64,000 nt of DNA, taken from the NCBI GenBank assembly GCA_036346395.1, contig CM070599.1, positions 28,573,232 through 28,637,231 on the forward strand. Reading direction: 5' to 3'. A model generated the notes under the pieces. That model was not told the origin of the DNA. It ran no database searches and was given only the letters and a program-made list of their open reading frames with translations. Shown here in pieces: positions 9,740 to 21,178 of the stretch. This DNA comes from Hsuehochloa calcarea (Eukaryota; Streptophyta; Magnoliopsida; Poales; Poaceae). Both the position numbers and the translations under genes were made by a program. Position 1 is the stretch's first letter, and every line of letters starts with the position of its first letter.

Positions 9740-9741
<2 letters not shown>
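8833..9741. other. Unclassified insertion-rich spacer
   Basis: No confident gene. A short (TA)n run lies at about 8974-8991. On the minus strand ATGAG followed by GTGAGTGC near 9255-9265 is a good splice-donor match, and 9440-9700 is GC-rich. A cut-off gene or transposon fragment is possible but unproven. Sequence resembling the MIR2118 spacers stops near 8330 and resumes at about 10490. Confidence 0.3.

Positions 9742-9790
<49 letters not shown>
9742..9790. repeat. (TA)n microsatellite
   Basis: About 24 uninterrupted TA dinucleotides. Open frames translating to Tyr-Ile repeats across it are artefacts. Confidence 0.95.
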
Positions 9791-9791
<1 letters not shown>

Positions 9792-9819
9792 CCGCACTTT
9801 CGTATCTCTAACACGTATC

Positions 9820-9940
9820 ATCCATCTTTAATCTCCATGTGCTCCAACTCGAGCTCGACCGTCTCCTCCGGCATCCTGACCCTCAGGATCATGACTTTGC
9901 ATCAAGCCATCTCCCGGCCACCGCCGTAGACCACGATCGC
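9820..9940 (-). pseudogene. Possible gene fragment interrupted by a hAT MITE
   Basis: On the minus strand this encodes a protein-like stretch, MILRVRMPEETVELELEHME, at about 9830-9890. Upstream, a stretch reading SEAIVVYGGGRE starts right at the MITE target site (9915-9948) and may continue beyond the MITE at 10180. A stop separates the two stretches. The family is not recognised and the frame is not intact; it is probably a fragment of a host gene. Confidence 0.25.
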
Positions 9941-9948
9941 CTCCGAGT

Positions 9949-10171
9949 CAGGGTTTAAAAAACCGGTACCGGCGCAGTTACCGGCCGGCGGCCGATACCG
10001 GTAATCGGCCGGTTACCGGTTTTTTCGGTTGAATTTCGTTAAATTTTGCTTAAAAATCAATCAAAATTCGAAATTCGAAATTTGAATTTGCAAATTCCGG
10101 AAAAACCGGTCGGGATTTCAAATCCCGGCCCCCACCGGTAAACCGGTTACCGGCCGGTATTTCAATCCATG
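9949..10171. mobile_element. Non-autonomous hAT-like MITE
   Basis: A 223-bp element is flanked by a perfect 8-bp target duplication CTCCGAGT (9941-9948 and 10172-10179). Its imperfect terminal inverted repeats start CAGGGTTTAAAA on the left and, read inward, CATGGATTGAAATACCGG on the right. The interior is full of inverted CCGGT/ACCGG motifs and can fold on itself. The 8-bp duplication and CA-type ends are typical of hAT elements. Confidence 0.75.
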
Positions 10172-10670
10172 CTCCGAGTTACCCTGCTCATGTAAAGACC
10201 AAAGTAACATATTTTCCCGGTATAAGTTCTTCCCAACTTGACCGATATAAGTTCACACACACCACACGTCTCAAATAACATCAGTAAATAACATTGTCAA
10301 TTATTCATCAGCTAAATTATATTAAACTTAGCCACATGGTCTAACAATTACACCCCTCGCGGTAAGGCAGCTCCCATGCATTAACTGTCGCGCATGGAAA
10401 ATGATGGTGCGGCAGTACCATCAGTATTGAGCACGTGGCACTACAGTAACTAGAATGCCTCGCGTCTTGCTCCGTAGCATTTTTTTTCTCCATTTGCTTG
10501 ATATGCCTCATGCGTGTGTAGTCTCAGTAGTAACAACCGATTTGCTCATATAATTTTACTGGTTAGTTGCTTTTAAATTTCAGAAACGATCTCCCATGTT
10601 CATGTAATGTGTAACTGTTCTCTTCTCTCTGTTTTCACCCTACTGCCTGCTGCAACTCTTTATTCAGAAC

Positions 10671-11046
10671 TTTTTTTAAATTAATTAACCCTTTTTTAAA
10701 TTTTATTTTAAAGTTAACCCTCCATGAACTTTATTTTCAATTCTGATCCCTTTGGTCACGTCACCATCCGTGGCGTGACAAAACAACATTGTTACGTCAT
10801 AGGATAAGCCCGTTAAAATAGTATTTTTTGTCACGCTACTGATGGTGGTGTGATCAAACAACACTGTTACGCCACGGGTGGGGGTGTGATAAGAATTTGT
10901 CCAGATACGGGCTGACGTGACAGTGTTGTTTTGTCACGCCACGGTTGGTGGCGAACCGTGGCGTGATCAAAGGAGTCAGAATTGGAAATAAAGTTCGCGG
11001 GGGTTAACTTTAAAATAAAATTAATAAAGGTTAATTAATAAAAAAT
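10671..11046. mobile_element. Long-TIR foldback MITE, probably Mutator-like
   Basis: The ends are inverted repeats of about 100 bp or more: left TTAATTAACCCTTTTTTAAA and right TTAATTAATAAAAAATCC, continuing through matching TAAAGTTAACCC and CCTTTGGTCACG blocks. The interior holds several GTGGCGTGA/TCACGCCAC repeats that extend the fold. The flanks TTTATTCAG and TTTATTTACAG suggest an imperfect 9-bp duplication. There is no coding content. Confidence 0.6.
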
Positions 11047-11640
11047 CCTTTATTTACAGTAATTCCTATTCATGGTACCGTCTGCATTTACCGTTAATTA
11101 TTTGAACAACTGTTACTATGATTTATAGGAGTGACTAGTGAGTAATGCACATAAACATCAGCAGTAAAACACATGACTTCTAGTTTGCCTGAGCTATGTC
11201 GTTTTGATATGTGTTTTGCTGTTCTGCAGAAGTTCATGTCTGAATTTGACTTAATATACAATACATCATTTTTCAGGAAAAATAATTATTGTATACCATT
11301 TTGCACAATGGAAGAACCGAGGGCGTAGCAAGTTAAATAAAAGTAGGAAAGAGGGAGATTGAATCGGCATAACGTGTGCCACTTTAGAAGTTATGGGTGT
11401 TCTCAGCTGGTAAGTGTTTTGTCTAGTGCTATTAAGTTTAAACATGTGCTAGCTAGTTTCTTTACCTGATATAAATCTATCACAAATTGAGTATATTGCC
11501 ATGTTTTGGATTAGTGCGCAATATTGTTCTAGTATAATCTGAACCAGAAACTATCAAATCAAGGTCCAAGGCAAGGCACATCGGATGCATGAAGAATCTA
11601 GGAAATAGGCATGATGTGCTCTGTGTACTGTGCAAGCCAA

Positions 11641-11801
11641 AAGGAAGAGGAAGGAGTATCTAAAAACAATAGGGATGGGAGGCATTAGGAAAACACGGAA
11701 TCATATCTTCACCTCCAACTCTATTAGCGGATAAAGAATCACAGGCTTTCCTCCATGTTCCCGTTCCTACTGCTCTTAGACCCTCTATTTCTTACTCTTC
11801 C
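11641..11801 (-). ncRNA. MIR2118: MIR2118 precursor hairpin 4a
   Basis: Second hairpin from the unit 4 promoter. The mature site is at 11670-11691 minus: nt 1-20 TTCCTAATGCCTCCCATCCC, ending TA. The 5' arm (CTTTCCTCCATGTTCCCGTT on the plus strand) shows a partly matching change. The stem is still good. Confidence 0.83.
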
Positions 11802-11886
11802 CGACTCGCTATCAATGCCTCTTCTAAATCTATGTTTAGAGGATATTTGTTTTGTTCAGTGTTCACTCGAGCAAATTGTGCAAGCC

Positions 11887-12048
11887 AAAAGGAAGAGGAA
11901 GGAGCATTTAAGAACCATAGGAATGGGAGGCATCAGGAAAACATCAAACCAAATCTCCACCTCTAATGCTAGAGGAGAAATTAGAGCTTAGGCTTTCCTT
12001 CATGTTCCCAATCCTACTGCTCTTAGACCCTCTCTTTCTTCCTCTTCC
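11887..12048 (-). ncRNA. MIR2118: MIR2118 precursor hairpin 4b
   Basis: First hairpin after the unit 4 TATA box. The mature site is at 11918-11939 minus: nt 1-20 TTCCTGATGCCTCCCATTCC, ending TA, which agrees with the grass miR2118 consensus as I know it. The star arm lies near 11994-12015. Confidence 0.88.
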
Positions 12049-12132
12049 CGGCTTACCATCTTGGCATACAACTACTATAGTTTCATTTCACAGTGAGGAG
12101 TTTGATTGAACAATTCCTTGGGAGCTCTAGGG

Positions 12133-12139
12133 TATATAT
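12133..12139 (-). promoter_or_regulatory. TATA box of MIR2118 unit 4
   Basis: TATATAT in the context GGGTATATATTGACC, homologous to the other unit TATA boxes, about 85 bp upstream of hairpin 4b. The upstream block AGTCAATGG starts at 12241. Confidence 0.6.
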
Positions 12140-12895
12140 TGACCTCTAGTGTACTGTTCTGGTACATAAACCTCTAGTGTAGTGCGCTGTGAGCGGAAGT
12201 AATGAAAACACCTAGAGCATGGTGCACCATAGAGCGCAACAGTCAATGGTATAGTGGGACCATTGAGCACCTATTGTTAATGTAGGCTATGTATAGAGAT
12301 GAATTGAGAGATCTTCTACCTATGCATATCTAAAAAGTTTTGACTCTGGGCTGTGCATTTACAGAAAGGGGAAATAAAACCAACCATGCACTCACTTGGA
12401 TTCTTATTAAGAACGAGAGCAGGGAGGGTGGGGTGTAAGAGGACTCCCCCATGGACCTTACCTTATTGCTGAATCTTGTGCACAAAGAGGTTTAAGAGTC
12501 ACTGTGCTATTCACATTTTGGTCGAGGAGAGAACTGTCAAGTGTCAATGACCCATGGATTTCCAGCTTTTGTTTAATCACGGAGTATAATCAATTAAGTA
12601 AATATAATTAAGTAAAGCATATACCATGCATATTTACCCAAGGAATGAGAGTTTGAACAAACTCAGTTCACAACAATAAGAAAGCAAAACTAGAAAAGCA
12701 GAACAGGACAGCAGTCTAATTTTACAAACGAAGAAACCATTAGGAAACATTAACCATGGTTCACGGCCCCTAATAAGAACTAAGAACACACTAACGCATT
12801 GATATGTTCTGGACATCTATTCAGCCTGAAGTCACTGTACACGTCATTCAGAACGAACATATTTGTTTCAGCTGTGCGCGTATCTGCGGAAGCGT

Positions 12896-12949
12896 CTAGC
12901 ATTTCCAGGACAGTATCAGGTGGTTAGCTTTGTCTCTGCTTCGCCAGTC
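12896..12949 (-). pseudogene. TCHQD-class GST 3'-end remnant, unit 4
   Basis: CTAGCATTTCCAGGAC with downstream GTCTCTGCTTCGCCAGT matches the stop-codon region and an inner part of the TCHQD last exon, separated by a larger deletion than in unit 2. The 3'-UTR-like blocks (TTCTGGACATC, CTGTACACGTCATTCAG) precede it at about 12690-12890. Confidence 0.58.
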
Positions 12950-13196
12950 GCTTGCTATGTATCTTCTTGTACTTAAGGAGAGAGTAATAGCATTCACTGT
13001 CTCTGTCTTCTCACTGGACGTCGAATATTAGAGGATGTTATATGTACGTATTTGTCCATCTTGCTATGCCATGCGCCCATGCCCCATGTTTAATCTGACT
13101 AGGAATAGAATAGCTGAGTTGATCTAAACCATTTTATATGCTGAGTTGCTAGCTACTTATACAAATGATCTTCAGTGTTCACATTACATGAACTGT

Positions 13197-15523
13197 CTTC
13201 GTAATCCCCCCTTTTTAACCAATCGTCTACCTTGATCAACTAGCTCGCCGACGAGGAAGAGAAGATCGATAGGTTCGTAGAAGGAATGCGTGAGGATATG
13301 AGGGGCCAACTTATCCTCCATGACTACCCCAGCTTCCACCACCTGATTAACAAAGCCCTCGTATTGGAGAACGAGAGGAAGACTGCGGAGATCAGCCGCA
13401 AGAGAAAGATGGCCTTTCAGAAGCCGCAAAATAACCTCCCGCCGAAGTCAACATTCCAGGGAAGCTCATCTTTCAGGCCGACTGCAGTTTTGCCACCAAG
13501 AACTCCAGCTTCGGTTCCGCATCCCAGTGAGACTGGTTTTCGTGCTCTTCACCCCAACGGACAGCCTGCATCAACCAATCCGGTAGTTCATCTCCATTGC
13601 TTCAACTGTGGAGAGAAATGACACTCGCCAACCAGTGCCCTCAACTCCAGGATGCTTCCGCAAAGACCAAGTCAGGGGCTACATCAGCTCAGGGCCAGTC
13701 ACCAATGCCAAACAAGAGTCACCAGACACCGCCAGCACCAAGATCTGCCTCAACACTGAAAAGCGGTAGCGTGAATCATGTCACGGCAGAGGAGGCTCAG
13801 CAAGCCACTGGAGTGCTAATGGGTACATTCCTTGTTAAATCAGTACCAGCACAAGTTTTGTTTGATTCTGGGACTTCGCATTATTTTATTTCAATAAAGT
13901 TTGTTGAAGGCTTAAACTGCCAATATTTAAGCTAAAGAAACCCGTGGTACTTAGTTCACCCCGAGGACCCTTAACTGCTACCTTAGTAAGTCCCCAGGTA
14001 AATATTGCTATGGGGAATTCCAGATTCCTAGCAAGTCTCTTAGTGCTTCAAGCCCAAACCTTGGACATCATCCTAGGGATGGATTGGTTGGCCAGATACG
14101 AAGGAATGATAGACTGTGCCAACAGGAAGGTGGTACTCACCAAGGACCCCGATACTACAATAAGGGTTAATGTAGACCTCTCCTCTGGTTTGGATCATGC
14201 GATCCATAACCTTTAGGAGGTATCATTGGAGACAACACCGGTAGTCCAAAATTACCCAGAGGTTTTTCCAGAAGAATTGCCTAGCATGCCACCAGACTGA
14301 GATATCGAGTTTGTGATCAACCTGAAGTCAGGGATTGCCCCGATTGCTAAGAGACCATACAGAATGGCCGCCAAAGAACTTGAAGAGCTCAAGGCATAGA
14401 TGGAAGAACTGCAAGACAAAGGATTCATCAGACTTAGCTCATCTCCCTGGGGTTAGCCAGTACTCTTTGTAAAGAAGAAGGACGACACCGCCATATTGTG
14501 TGTGGACTATAGATCCCTCAATGAGGTAACCATCAAGAACAATTATCCTTTACCCCGCATTGATGACATGTTTGATCAGCTGACGGGAGCAGTAGTGTTC
14601 ACAAAGATCGACCTGAGGTCAGGATACCATCAGCTTAAGATCAGGGCTAAGGATATCCCAAAGACGACTTTTACCACCCGGTATGACCTGTTTGAGTACA
14701 CCATCATGTCTTTTGGTTTGACTAATGCGCCAGCCTATTTCATGAACCTCATGAACAAGGTATTCATGGAGTACTTGGACAAATTTGTTGTCGTATTCAT
14801 AGACGGTATTTTGATATACTCCAAGACCAATGAAGAACATACTGAACATCTGAAATTGGTCCTCGAGAAGCTCAAAGAGCATCAGCTGTATGCCAAATTC
14901 AAAGTGTGAGTTTTGGCTCCAAGAGGTCAGCTTCCTTGGACATATTGTAACCGCAGGAGGAGTCGCAGTAGACCCCATCAAAGGTAAAGGATGTTTTGCA
15001 ATGGAAACAACCAACTTCCGTGACCGAAGTGCGTAGTTTTCTCGGATTGGTCGGATACTACCGGCGCTTCATAGAAGGGTTCTCAAAGCTATCTAGACCA
15101 ATGACCCACCTACTTAAGAAGGAAAAAAAGTATGAGTGGACAGAAGCTGTGAACAGAGCTTCCAGGAGTTAAAGAAGAGGCTAACCACTACACCAGTGTT
15201 AGTCTTGCCAGACATGCACAAAGACTTTGAGGTCTATTGTGATGCTTCCCGCTAAGGTCTTGGCTACGTGCTCATGCAAGAGGGAAAAGTTGTAGCCTAT
15301 GCATCCAGACAACTCCGTCCTCATGAAGACAACTATCTAACCCATGATTTGGAGTTAGCCGCAGTAGTGCACGCCTTAAATATTTGGCAACACTACCTAA
15401 TCGGAAATCATTGCAACATCTTCACAGATCACAAGAGCCTCAAGTACATCTTCACCCAAACAGATCCCAACCTCCGTCAAAGAAGATGGCTGGAATCGAT
15501 CAAAGATTATGACTTGGATGTAC
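13197..15523 (+). pseudogene. Ty3/gypsy gag-pol fragment 1 (broken)
   Basis: Reading frames in sequence: gag C-terminus (13286-13621) ending in a zinc knuckle start CFNCGEK; aspartic protease (13597-14216) with VLFDSGTSHYF and ILGMDWL; reverse transcriptase (14250-15010) with VDYRSLN and FTKIDLRSGYHQ; RNase H (15200-15523) with VYCDASR and FTDHKSLKYIF. There are many in-frame stops and frameshifts. The catalytic FIDD-type motif reads FIDG near 14800, so the RT would be inactive. There is no LTR on the left. The fragment ends abruptly at 15523, where a large LTR begins. It lies in the spacer left of MIR2118 unit 5. Confidence 0.85.
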
Positions 15524-17775
15524 TGTAACATCCCAAATATGGATTTGTGTTTCAAATGTAAGAAAATAAGAAGAAATGAAAACTTTTCTTGCATCTTGAA
15601 GCCCTTGGTCATTTTTGTAATTCTTTTAAAAAGAATTATGGAAAATCAAAATTAAATCCTCATTTGACTCCAATCAAAAACCTTTGTGGCATGGGTCTTG
15701 TGCCAAACCCTTGGAAATATTTTTTTCTTGAGTTCTAGGGAGGCTTGGCAACACCTCTGAATTATCTCATGATTTTTAAAAATTATTTGATAATTTTTGG
15801 AGGCAAGACAAAATTGGTCAAACCCTATTTTCCCTCTTCTGGAATTTCTAGAGAAAAATTCAGTGCATGAAAATCTCTGAAAATTTTATGGGAGGTTCCT
15901 CCTGCTGTCAGCAAGCTCCAGTTAAAATTTCATGAATTTTGGAGTTTGTTTGCTACCTCAAATAATTCCTCAAAAATCAGATATTTAAAATTCAAATTCT
16001 AACTGGTTTGCACTGTTCCTCGGGTTCGAACCGGACTCGGGCTCGAGCCACTGGACTCGGTCCAGTCAACGAATCGCACCGGCGCGGTCGATCGGGCGCG
16101 CGCGTTCTGAGCCGTTGGATCAGCATCGAACGGTCATTGATCAACCGAACGACGGAATCGTTTTAATCCACCCGATCTAACTCAGCCGTTCGATTTCAAT
16201 CCGACGGTCAACACGTCGTCTCCTTCCTCCGTCAGCGCGCGCATGAGCTCGACCATGGCGTGCGCAGAGGAGAAAAGCCGCGGCGTGCAGTCCACGCCTC
16301 GGTCGCCTTTAAACGGCTAGCTCTACGCGCATTAAATGCCCGTCGTGCTCCTCCCTCAGGCGTCCACTCTTCAACTGCTCCCGTCGCTCTCTCGCGCTCT
16401 AATGGCCGGGTTGACCCGAGAGAGATATCGCCGTTGCTCTCTGCCATTCTCGGCTATTTAAGCTCCATTGTTTCTCCCTTAGCTTCCTTTAGCACCTCCG
16501 CAACTCCAGCTAGCACTCATAAGTCCGCTGGAGCCGCAGATCCTTGAGAATCCTTCGGCCGCCATTGTCGGTTTTGGAGCTCCGGTGGAGTCGGTGCAGC
16601 AGGGGTTTTCTTCTTCAAGTCTTTGCTCCCTCTACTCTCTGAAGCTTAACCCTCACTCAATTTGGTTTAATTTGCTCAGGGCTTGGCTGAATTCGGATTT
16701 CCCTCTTTTCGGCCGAAAACGCCATTCTTCTTCGCCCAGGCAGCTTCGACTCTCCTCGGTGCATTCTTTGCGCTCAGGTAACCCCTCTTTAGTCCCTAGT
16801 GGCCTGGCACCTGCTCCTTTGAACCGCAGCTGAGCTCTTTGTCGTTTTTCGTTTTCGTCACTTTGCGGTCTCCTCGGTTCTCTCCGGCTTGCCGGCGTTC
16901 TGGACCACCGCAGCCAAATCCATTGGTACCATTAGGTGTGCAATGATGTTTGGGACCCATTTTGGGCACTTGCTCGCACCGCCGTGGCCAGAGCCGCCGG
17001 CGGCTGCAAGAACTAGACTACAACCTTTTAAAATTAAAAATTTGACATGGTTAGTATGAATGGGTAATTCATGCTATTGTTGTGGTGACTAATGGGTTAG
17101 TCACTTCCAGGATTGTTGTTGTCCCCTATCTACTGTTATATTATTGTCATTTACGGTTATTTGAACATTAAAAACAGATTTGTTAACTTGCTTTTAAATC
17201 TACTACATTATTGCAAATAAAGATTGCTTTGTGCTGAAAATGAAACATACAGCCTCCACTTAAATAAGCTTGCATGTAGCATATGTATAGGTCTGTTACT
17301 CTACACGTAAGTCTTGCGGAGTACAATTCTTGTACTCATTTGCTTTGCTTAACTATTTGTTGCAGAGGAGGAAGGTGAGCCCCAAGGGCCTCACTTTTGT
17401 GAAATGTGCTGTGGTTTCGACGACTAGCTTGGCGGTCCGGTCGGTTGCCTTGTGGGTTAAAGGCACACTGATTGGCTCTTTTGTTTATGGTCATCTTATG
17501 ACACTTTTGCTTCCGCTGTCTTTACTTGTATTTATTGTAATTTGGCCGGTCGGCCTCTCTTTTGTAATAACTATCCTTTATGTATGTTAACTGCTGGTTT
17601 GTTGCTTGCTTCGGTTCTATGTGAATGAATGGAATTGATGCATGAATTTTGTAAAGAGGTGTGTATACTGCATTTCTGGGAAGTATACATGTCTCGAAGA
17701 CACAGTTATTTCGTTTGTGATGCTAGAGTCAATTGGTGACTAAGCATTACAAGCCCAATAATCCGGGTCCTCACA
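15524..17775 (+). repeat. Large gypsy-type LTR (about 2.25 kb)
   Basis: Starts TGTAACATCCCA and ends GGTCCTCACA, with TG/CA termini of a style common to large grass gypsy LTRs. It has a TATA-like CTATTTAAGC near 16454 after a GC-rich U3. It starts exactly where gypsy fragment 1 stops, so the second element probably inserted into the first. No clear 5-bp target duplication and no standard primer-binding site were found. Open frames inside (16260-16833) are LTR sequence. Confidence 0.6.
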
Positions 17776-18502
17776 AAGTTTGGTTGTCTTTAGAATATTT
17801 TGAAAATCTTATTTTCAAAGTATCAAATGATTTATGAAAGCTTAAGGAATTCTCATATTTTACTCCTTACCTATCTTAGCTTTCTTCTCTCATCTTGCTC
17901 TAATTTGAGTTTTAAAAATTGTTTACCTCTCCTTTCTTCAAAGATAGTTGTTAGCGTTTAATTGGGTTTTGGGAACTAATGAGTTTGGCAAATTGAAGTG
18001 GTGGTTGCCCTCTACAAGGTTTTGAAGTTTCGGAATGGCTAAATTTCGACTAGAGGCTTGGATGCAAAACCTGGACAGCGATCTTTCAATTTTCGGACAG
18101 CAAGCTCAAAGGTTCTAAATGGGGTAGAAAATGAGAGGTTAATCAACTAAAACTTGTGGGAATAGAAGGGTAAGATGTGATACTAGTTAGCTATGTATCT
18201 AACGCTATTTTTGTGATGTAATCTTGCTCTTTAGTGGTATTAGATCTTACGTATTATTCTGATTTTTATCTTCTCAATCAATTACTCGTTCATTCAATAC
18301 GGGTTAGTTGTGTGGGAAGTTGAGCTTTGGTTTGGTGATTCGTTACTGTTTTCGAGTCTTTTTATAAGCATGTTTAAGTTTATATACTTGCTTTTTTGGC
18401 CTTCGATTAGGGGGTATTCCATTTCCCTAGTCGTTAGCTTTTTGCTTCCTTTCGGCTTTGATTTTCGGGTCGAGTTTTTAACCCAAGTTTCTTGTAACAG
18501 GA
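17776..18502 (+). other. Leader region of gypsy element 2
   Basis: AT-rich sequence between the large LTR and the gag start at 18502. It fits a retrotransposon 5' leader. I see no gene and cannot identify the primer-binding site. Confidence 0.4.
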
Positions 18503-20235
18503 TGGCCGGATGCACTCGCAGCGGCCAAGGCCAGTCAGCTGGTCCGGACGAGGATCTTCCTCCTCCTCCGACCATGGCCGAGGTCCTTCTTCAGATTGAG
18601 CGCAACCGTGCAGAGGACAGGAGGGTTCTTCTGGACGTCATCACGCGCAACACTTCCGCCCTTACCGGTGCTTCAGGATCCGGGCAAAGGAGTGGACACC
18701 AGCCGCGTGGGGGACTCGCGGAGTTTCTTCGCACTCAGCCCCCCACGTTCTCCAGGTATGAGGACCCGCTTGACGCAGACGACTCGCTTCGTCTGGTGGA
18801 GCGGAAGCTTCGTATAGCGCAGTGCCAGGAGCACGAGAAGGCGCTGTTCGCATCGCACCAGCTAGAGGGTGCAGCTTTGTCTTGGTGGGAGAGCTTTCTC
18901 GCCATGCAGCCTGACGGCCACACCGTCACTTGGGAGGAGTTCCGCACCGCCTTCGTCGAGTCACATTCCTTCCTACCGATGAGGTCAAGAAGAAGGAGTT
19001 CTTATCGCCGACAAGGACGTTTCGATTCTGAGTACTGCACGAGTTTAACCATTTGGCTCGTTATGCTCTCTCTGGAAGAGGTGGCCACTGATGAGGCCAA
19101 GCAAGAGAAGTTCAATGATGGTTTGTCTGAGGAGCTTTAGGACAAGCTATCCATCGTCGACTTCCCGGATTTCCAGGCCTTGGTGGACAAGGCCATCGTC
19201 GTCGAGCACTCAGGGAGAGCACTTGTGGATTCCGCAGCGTAAGTGGAGGCCCACAAGTCCTCTAGGGCCGCCTATCCCCGCTTGATTCGTCTCGGTCGCG
19301 TCGGCGATCTTCAAGACTTCGAGGTCGCCAAGACTGTTCTTCGTCCTTCGCAGCCGTGCCCGATCCACGCACTCGCGAGTCGCCAGGTGGCCCCGCAACC
19401 CAGCTGCCAGGGTCACTCGCTTCGCCTGCAACCAGAAGGGGCATTATGCGAACCAATGCCCTAAGAAGACAGAGCGACCCCTCGCCCTAATGGAGGACGG
19501 GCAAGGTGGTGGTTCTTCTCAGACTCAAGATAGTCCCGCTACCCAAGGCGTGGGTAGTGGTCGCGTCAACCTCATTTCACGGAGGAGGCACGGGAGGCAC
19601 CCGACGTCGTCCGGGTACACTTTGTTAACTCTCATTACGCCATTGCTTTGTTTGATTCAGAGCATCTCATTCTTTATTTCGAGTCTTTTGCTGCTATTAG
19701 TGAGCTCCTCTTTACTCCATTGTTGGTCCCATTGCTCATTCGCTCTCCGGGTTCGGAGTTGAGAGCTGAATCTGAGTGTAGGGATGTCCCAATTGAGATT
19801 GAAGGAGTAGGATTCTTAGCAAATCTTATCCTTCTCCATTCAGCCAGTTTAGATGTAATTCTTGGTATGGATTGATTGTCTCAATATAAGGGACAAATCG
19901 ATTGCGCCAAGAAGTGTGTCTCTCTATCTAGTCCTTCGGGCGAGCATGTTCGCTTTTCGCCGAAGCTGCTAGGTCTGCATCTCTTCGCGCTGGAAGCGAA
20001 GCCCGCTCTAGATATTAGCGAAGTCCCAACGGTTCGTGACTTCGTTGATGTCTTTCCTGAAGATCTTCCAGGGATGCCACCAGTTCGAGACCTCGAGTTT
20101 GTCATTGAGTTGGTTCCCGGTATCACCCCGATTTCAAAGAGGCATTATCAGATGCCACCAAACGAGTTGGTGGAATTGAAGAAGCAACTTAATGAGCTGC
20201 AAGAAAAAGGTTTCATCCGCCCTAGCTCATCTCGA
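18502..20235 (+). pseudogene. Ty3/gypsy gag-protease-RT fragment 2 (broken, truncated)
   Basis: Gag begins MAGCTRSGQGQSAGPDEDLP near 18502 and includes a retrotransposon gag core (LEGAALSWWESFL; TWEEFRTAF) up to about 19140. A frameshifted zinc-knuckle region (19410-19470) and protease (19640-19875, LDVILGMD) follow. The start of RT is at 20020-20235 (DVFPEDLPGMPP; LQEKGFIRPSSS). The protein is cut at 20235 and MIR2118 unit 5 flank begins. The motif spacing differs from fragment 1, so it is a different family. Multiple stops make it non-functional. Confidence 0.8.
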
Positions 20236-20313
20236 CTCTCAAGATCTCGTCATACAAATACACGAATGGATATCTTTGTTTTACTTTTTCGTGGCAAACA
20301 ATTATGCAAGTCA

Positions 20314-20475
20314 AAAGGAAGAGGAAGGAGTGCCAAAGAATGATAGGAATGGGTGGCATTGCGAAACAGCAAACCAAATTTCCACCTCATTGCTAGAGGA
20401 GGAAATAAACAAGTTGGGCTTTCCTCCATGCTCCCATTCCCACCGCTCTTAGACCCTTTCTTTCTTCCTCTTCCC
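20314..20475 (-). ncRNA. MIR2118: MIR2118 precursor hairpin 5a (variant mature)
   Basis: The mature site is at 20344-20365 minus: nt 1-20 TTCGCAATGCCACCCATTCC, ending TA. It has four differences from consensus, two in the 5' half, so target choice may differ. The arms still pair, with the star region near 20420-20441. It lies about 80 bp right of the broken gypsy fragment. Confidence 0.78.
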
Positions 20476-20556
20476 GACTCACCACCTAAGCCGCCTTGTC
20501 AAAATATATTGCATTAGTATCTTTTGTTTCTCTTCTAAAGCAATCATGCAAGCCCG

Positions 20557-20728
20557 AGGGAAGAGGAAGGAGCACCTAAGAACCATAGGAATGGGAGAGG
20601 AATGGGAGGCATCAGGAAAGCATAAAACCAAATCTCGACCTCCAATGATAGAGATGAAATAGAGCTTAGGCCTTCCTTCATGTTCCCATTCCCAGTGCTC
20701 TTAGAAACTCTCTTTGTTCCTCTTCCCG
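20557..20728 (-). ncRNA. MIR2118: MIR2118 precursor hairpin 5b (10-bp duplication beside the mature site)
   Basis: Plus-strand AGGAATGGGA is tandemly duplicated at 20588-20607. One consensus-like site remains at 20597-20618 minus, nt 1-20 TTCCTGATGCCTCCCATTCC, but it now ends TC and an extra 10 nt enlarges the 3' arm. Correct Dicer positioning is uncertain. Confidence 0.72.
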
Positions 20729-20767
20729 GCTCACCCTCTGGGACTACAACTACATGCCATAGCTAGA

Positions 20768-20768
<1 letters not shown>

Positions 20769-20824
<56 letters not shown>
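20769..20824 (-). promoter_or_regulatory. Unit 5 TATA position expanded to (TA)28
   Basis: At the place of the TATATATA box in the other units, about 45 bp upstream of hairpin 5b, there is an uninterrupted run of about 28 TA units, followed by ACCTTTGTTGTACCTAA as in unit 6. It is best explained as microsatellite growth seeded by the TATA box. Start-site choice may be affected. Confidence 0.65.
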
Positions 20825-20831
<7 letters not shown>

Positions 20832-21053
20832 TGTACCTAATTCTGTGAATAATGAAATCACAAGTGCATGGTGCACAATAGGACATAGCAGTCTATGACA
20901 GTGGGTCCTCGAACCTATTTGCCAACAAAGAGCACATGCAAGAGGCCAAGAAGATCATGTCTATGAATATCTCTCTGATTCTGTCTATGAATATCTGAAA
21001 AGCATCCTTTTTTAAATAAATAAAAAAATTGAAAAGCAGGCATTCGTGTTAGT

Positions 21054-21178
21054 TGTTAGAGATATATATGTGTTAGAGTAGGACTCTAGATATTATTTGA
21101 TTTCTTTATCTGTAACTTGTACTTGTCTATATATACTGGCATTTTGGCCCCTTGATAATACAAGCACTATTCATAACA
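21054..21178 (+). repeat. Copia A 5' LTR
   Basis: 125 bp, TGTTAGAGATATA to CATAACA. Such a short LTR is unusual for an element with full gag-pol. It is directly followed by the primer-binding site. Confidence 0.92.

Noticed and set aside
9447..9821. Open frames encoding Tyr-Ile repeats
   Set aside because: Translation of a (TA)n microsatellite on both strands.
15524..17775. Exact target duplication for the large gypsy LTR
   Set aside because: The flanks TGTAC and AAGTT do not match, so I do not claim a solo LTR. It is more likely the 5' LTR of the truncated element to its right.
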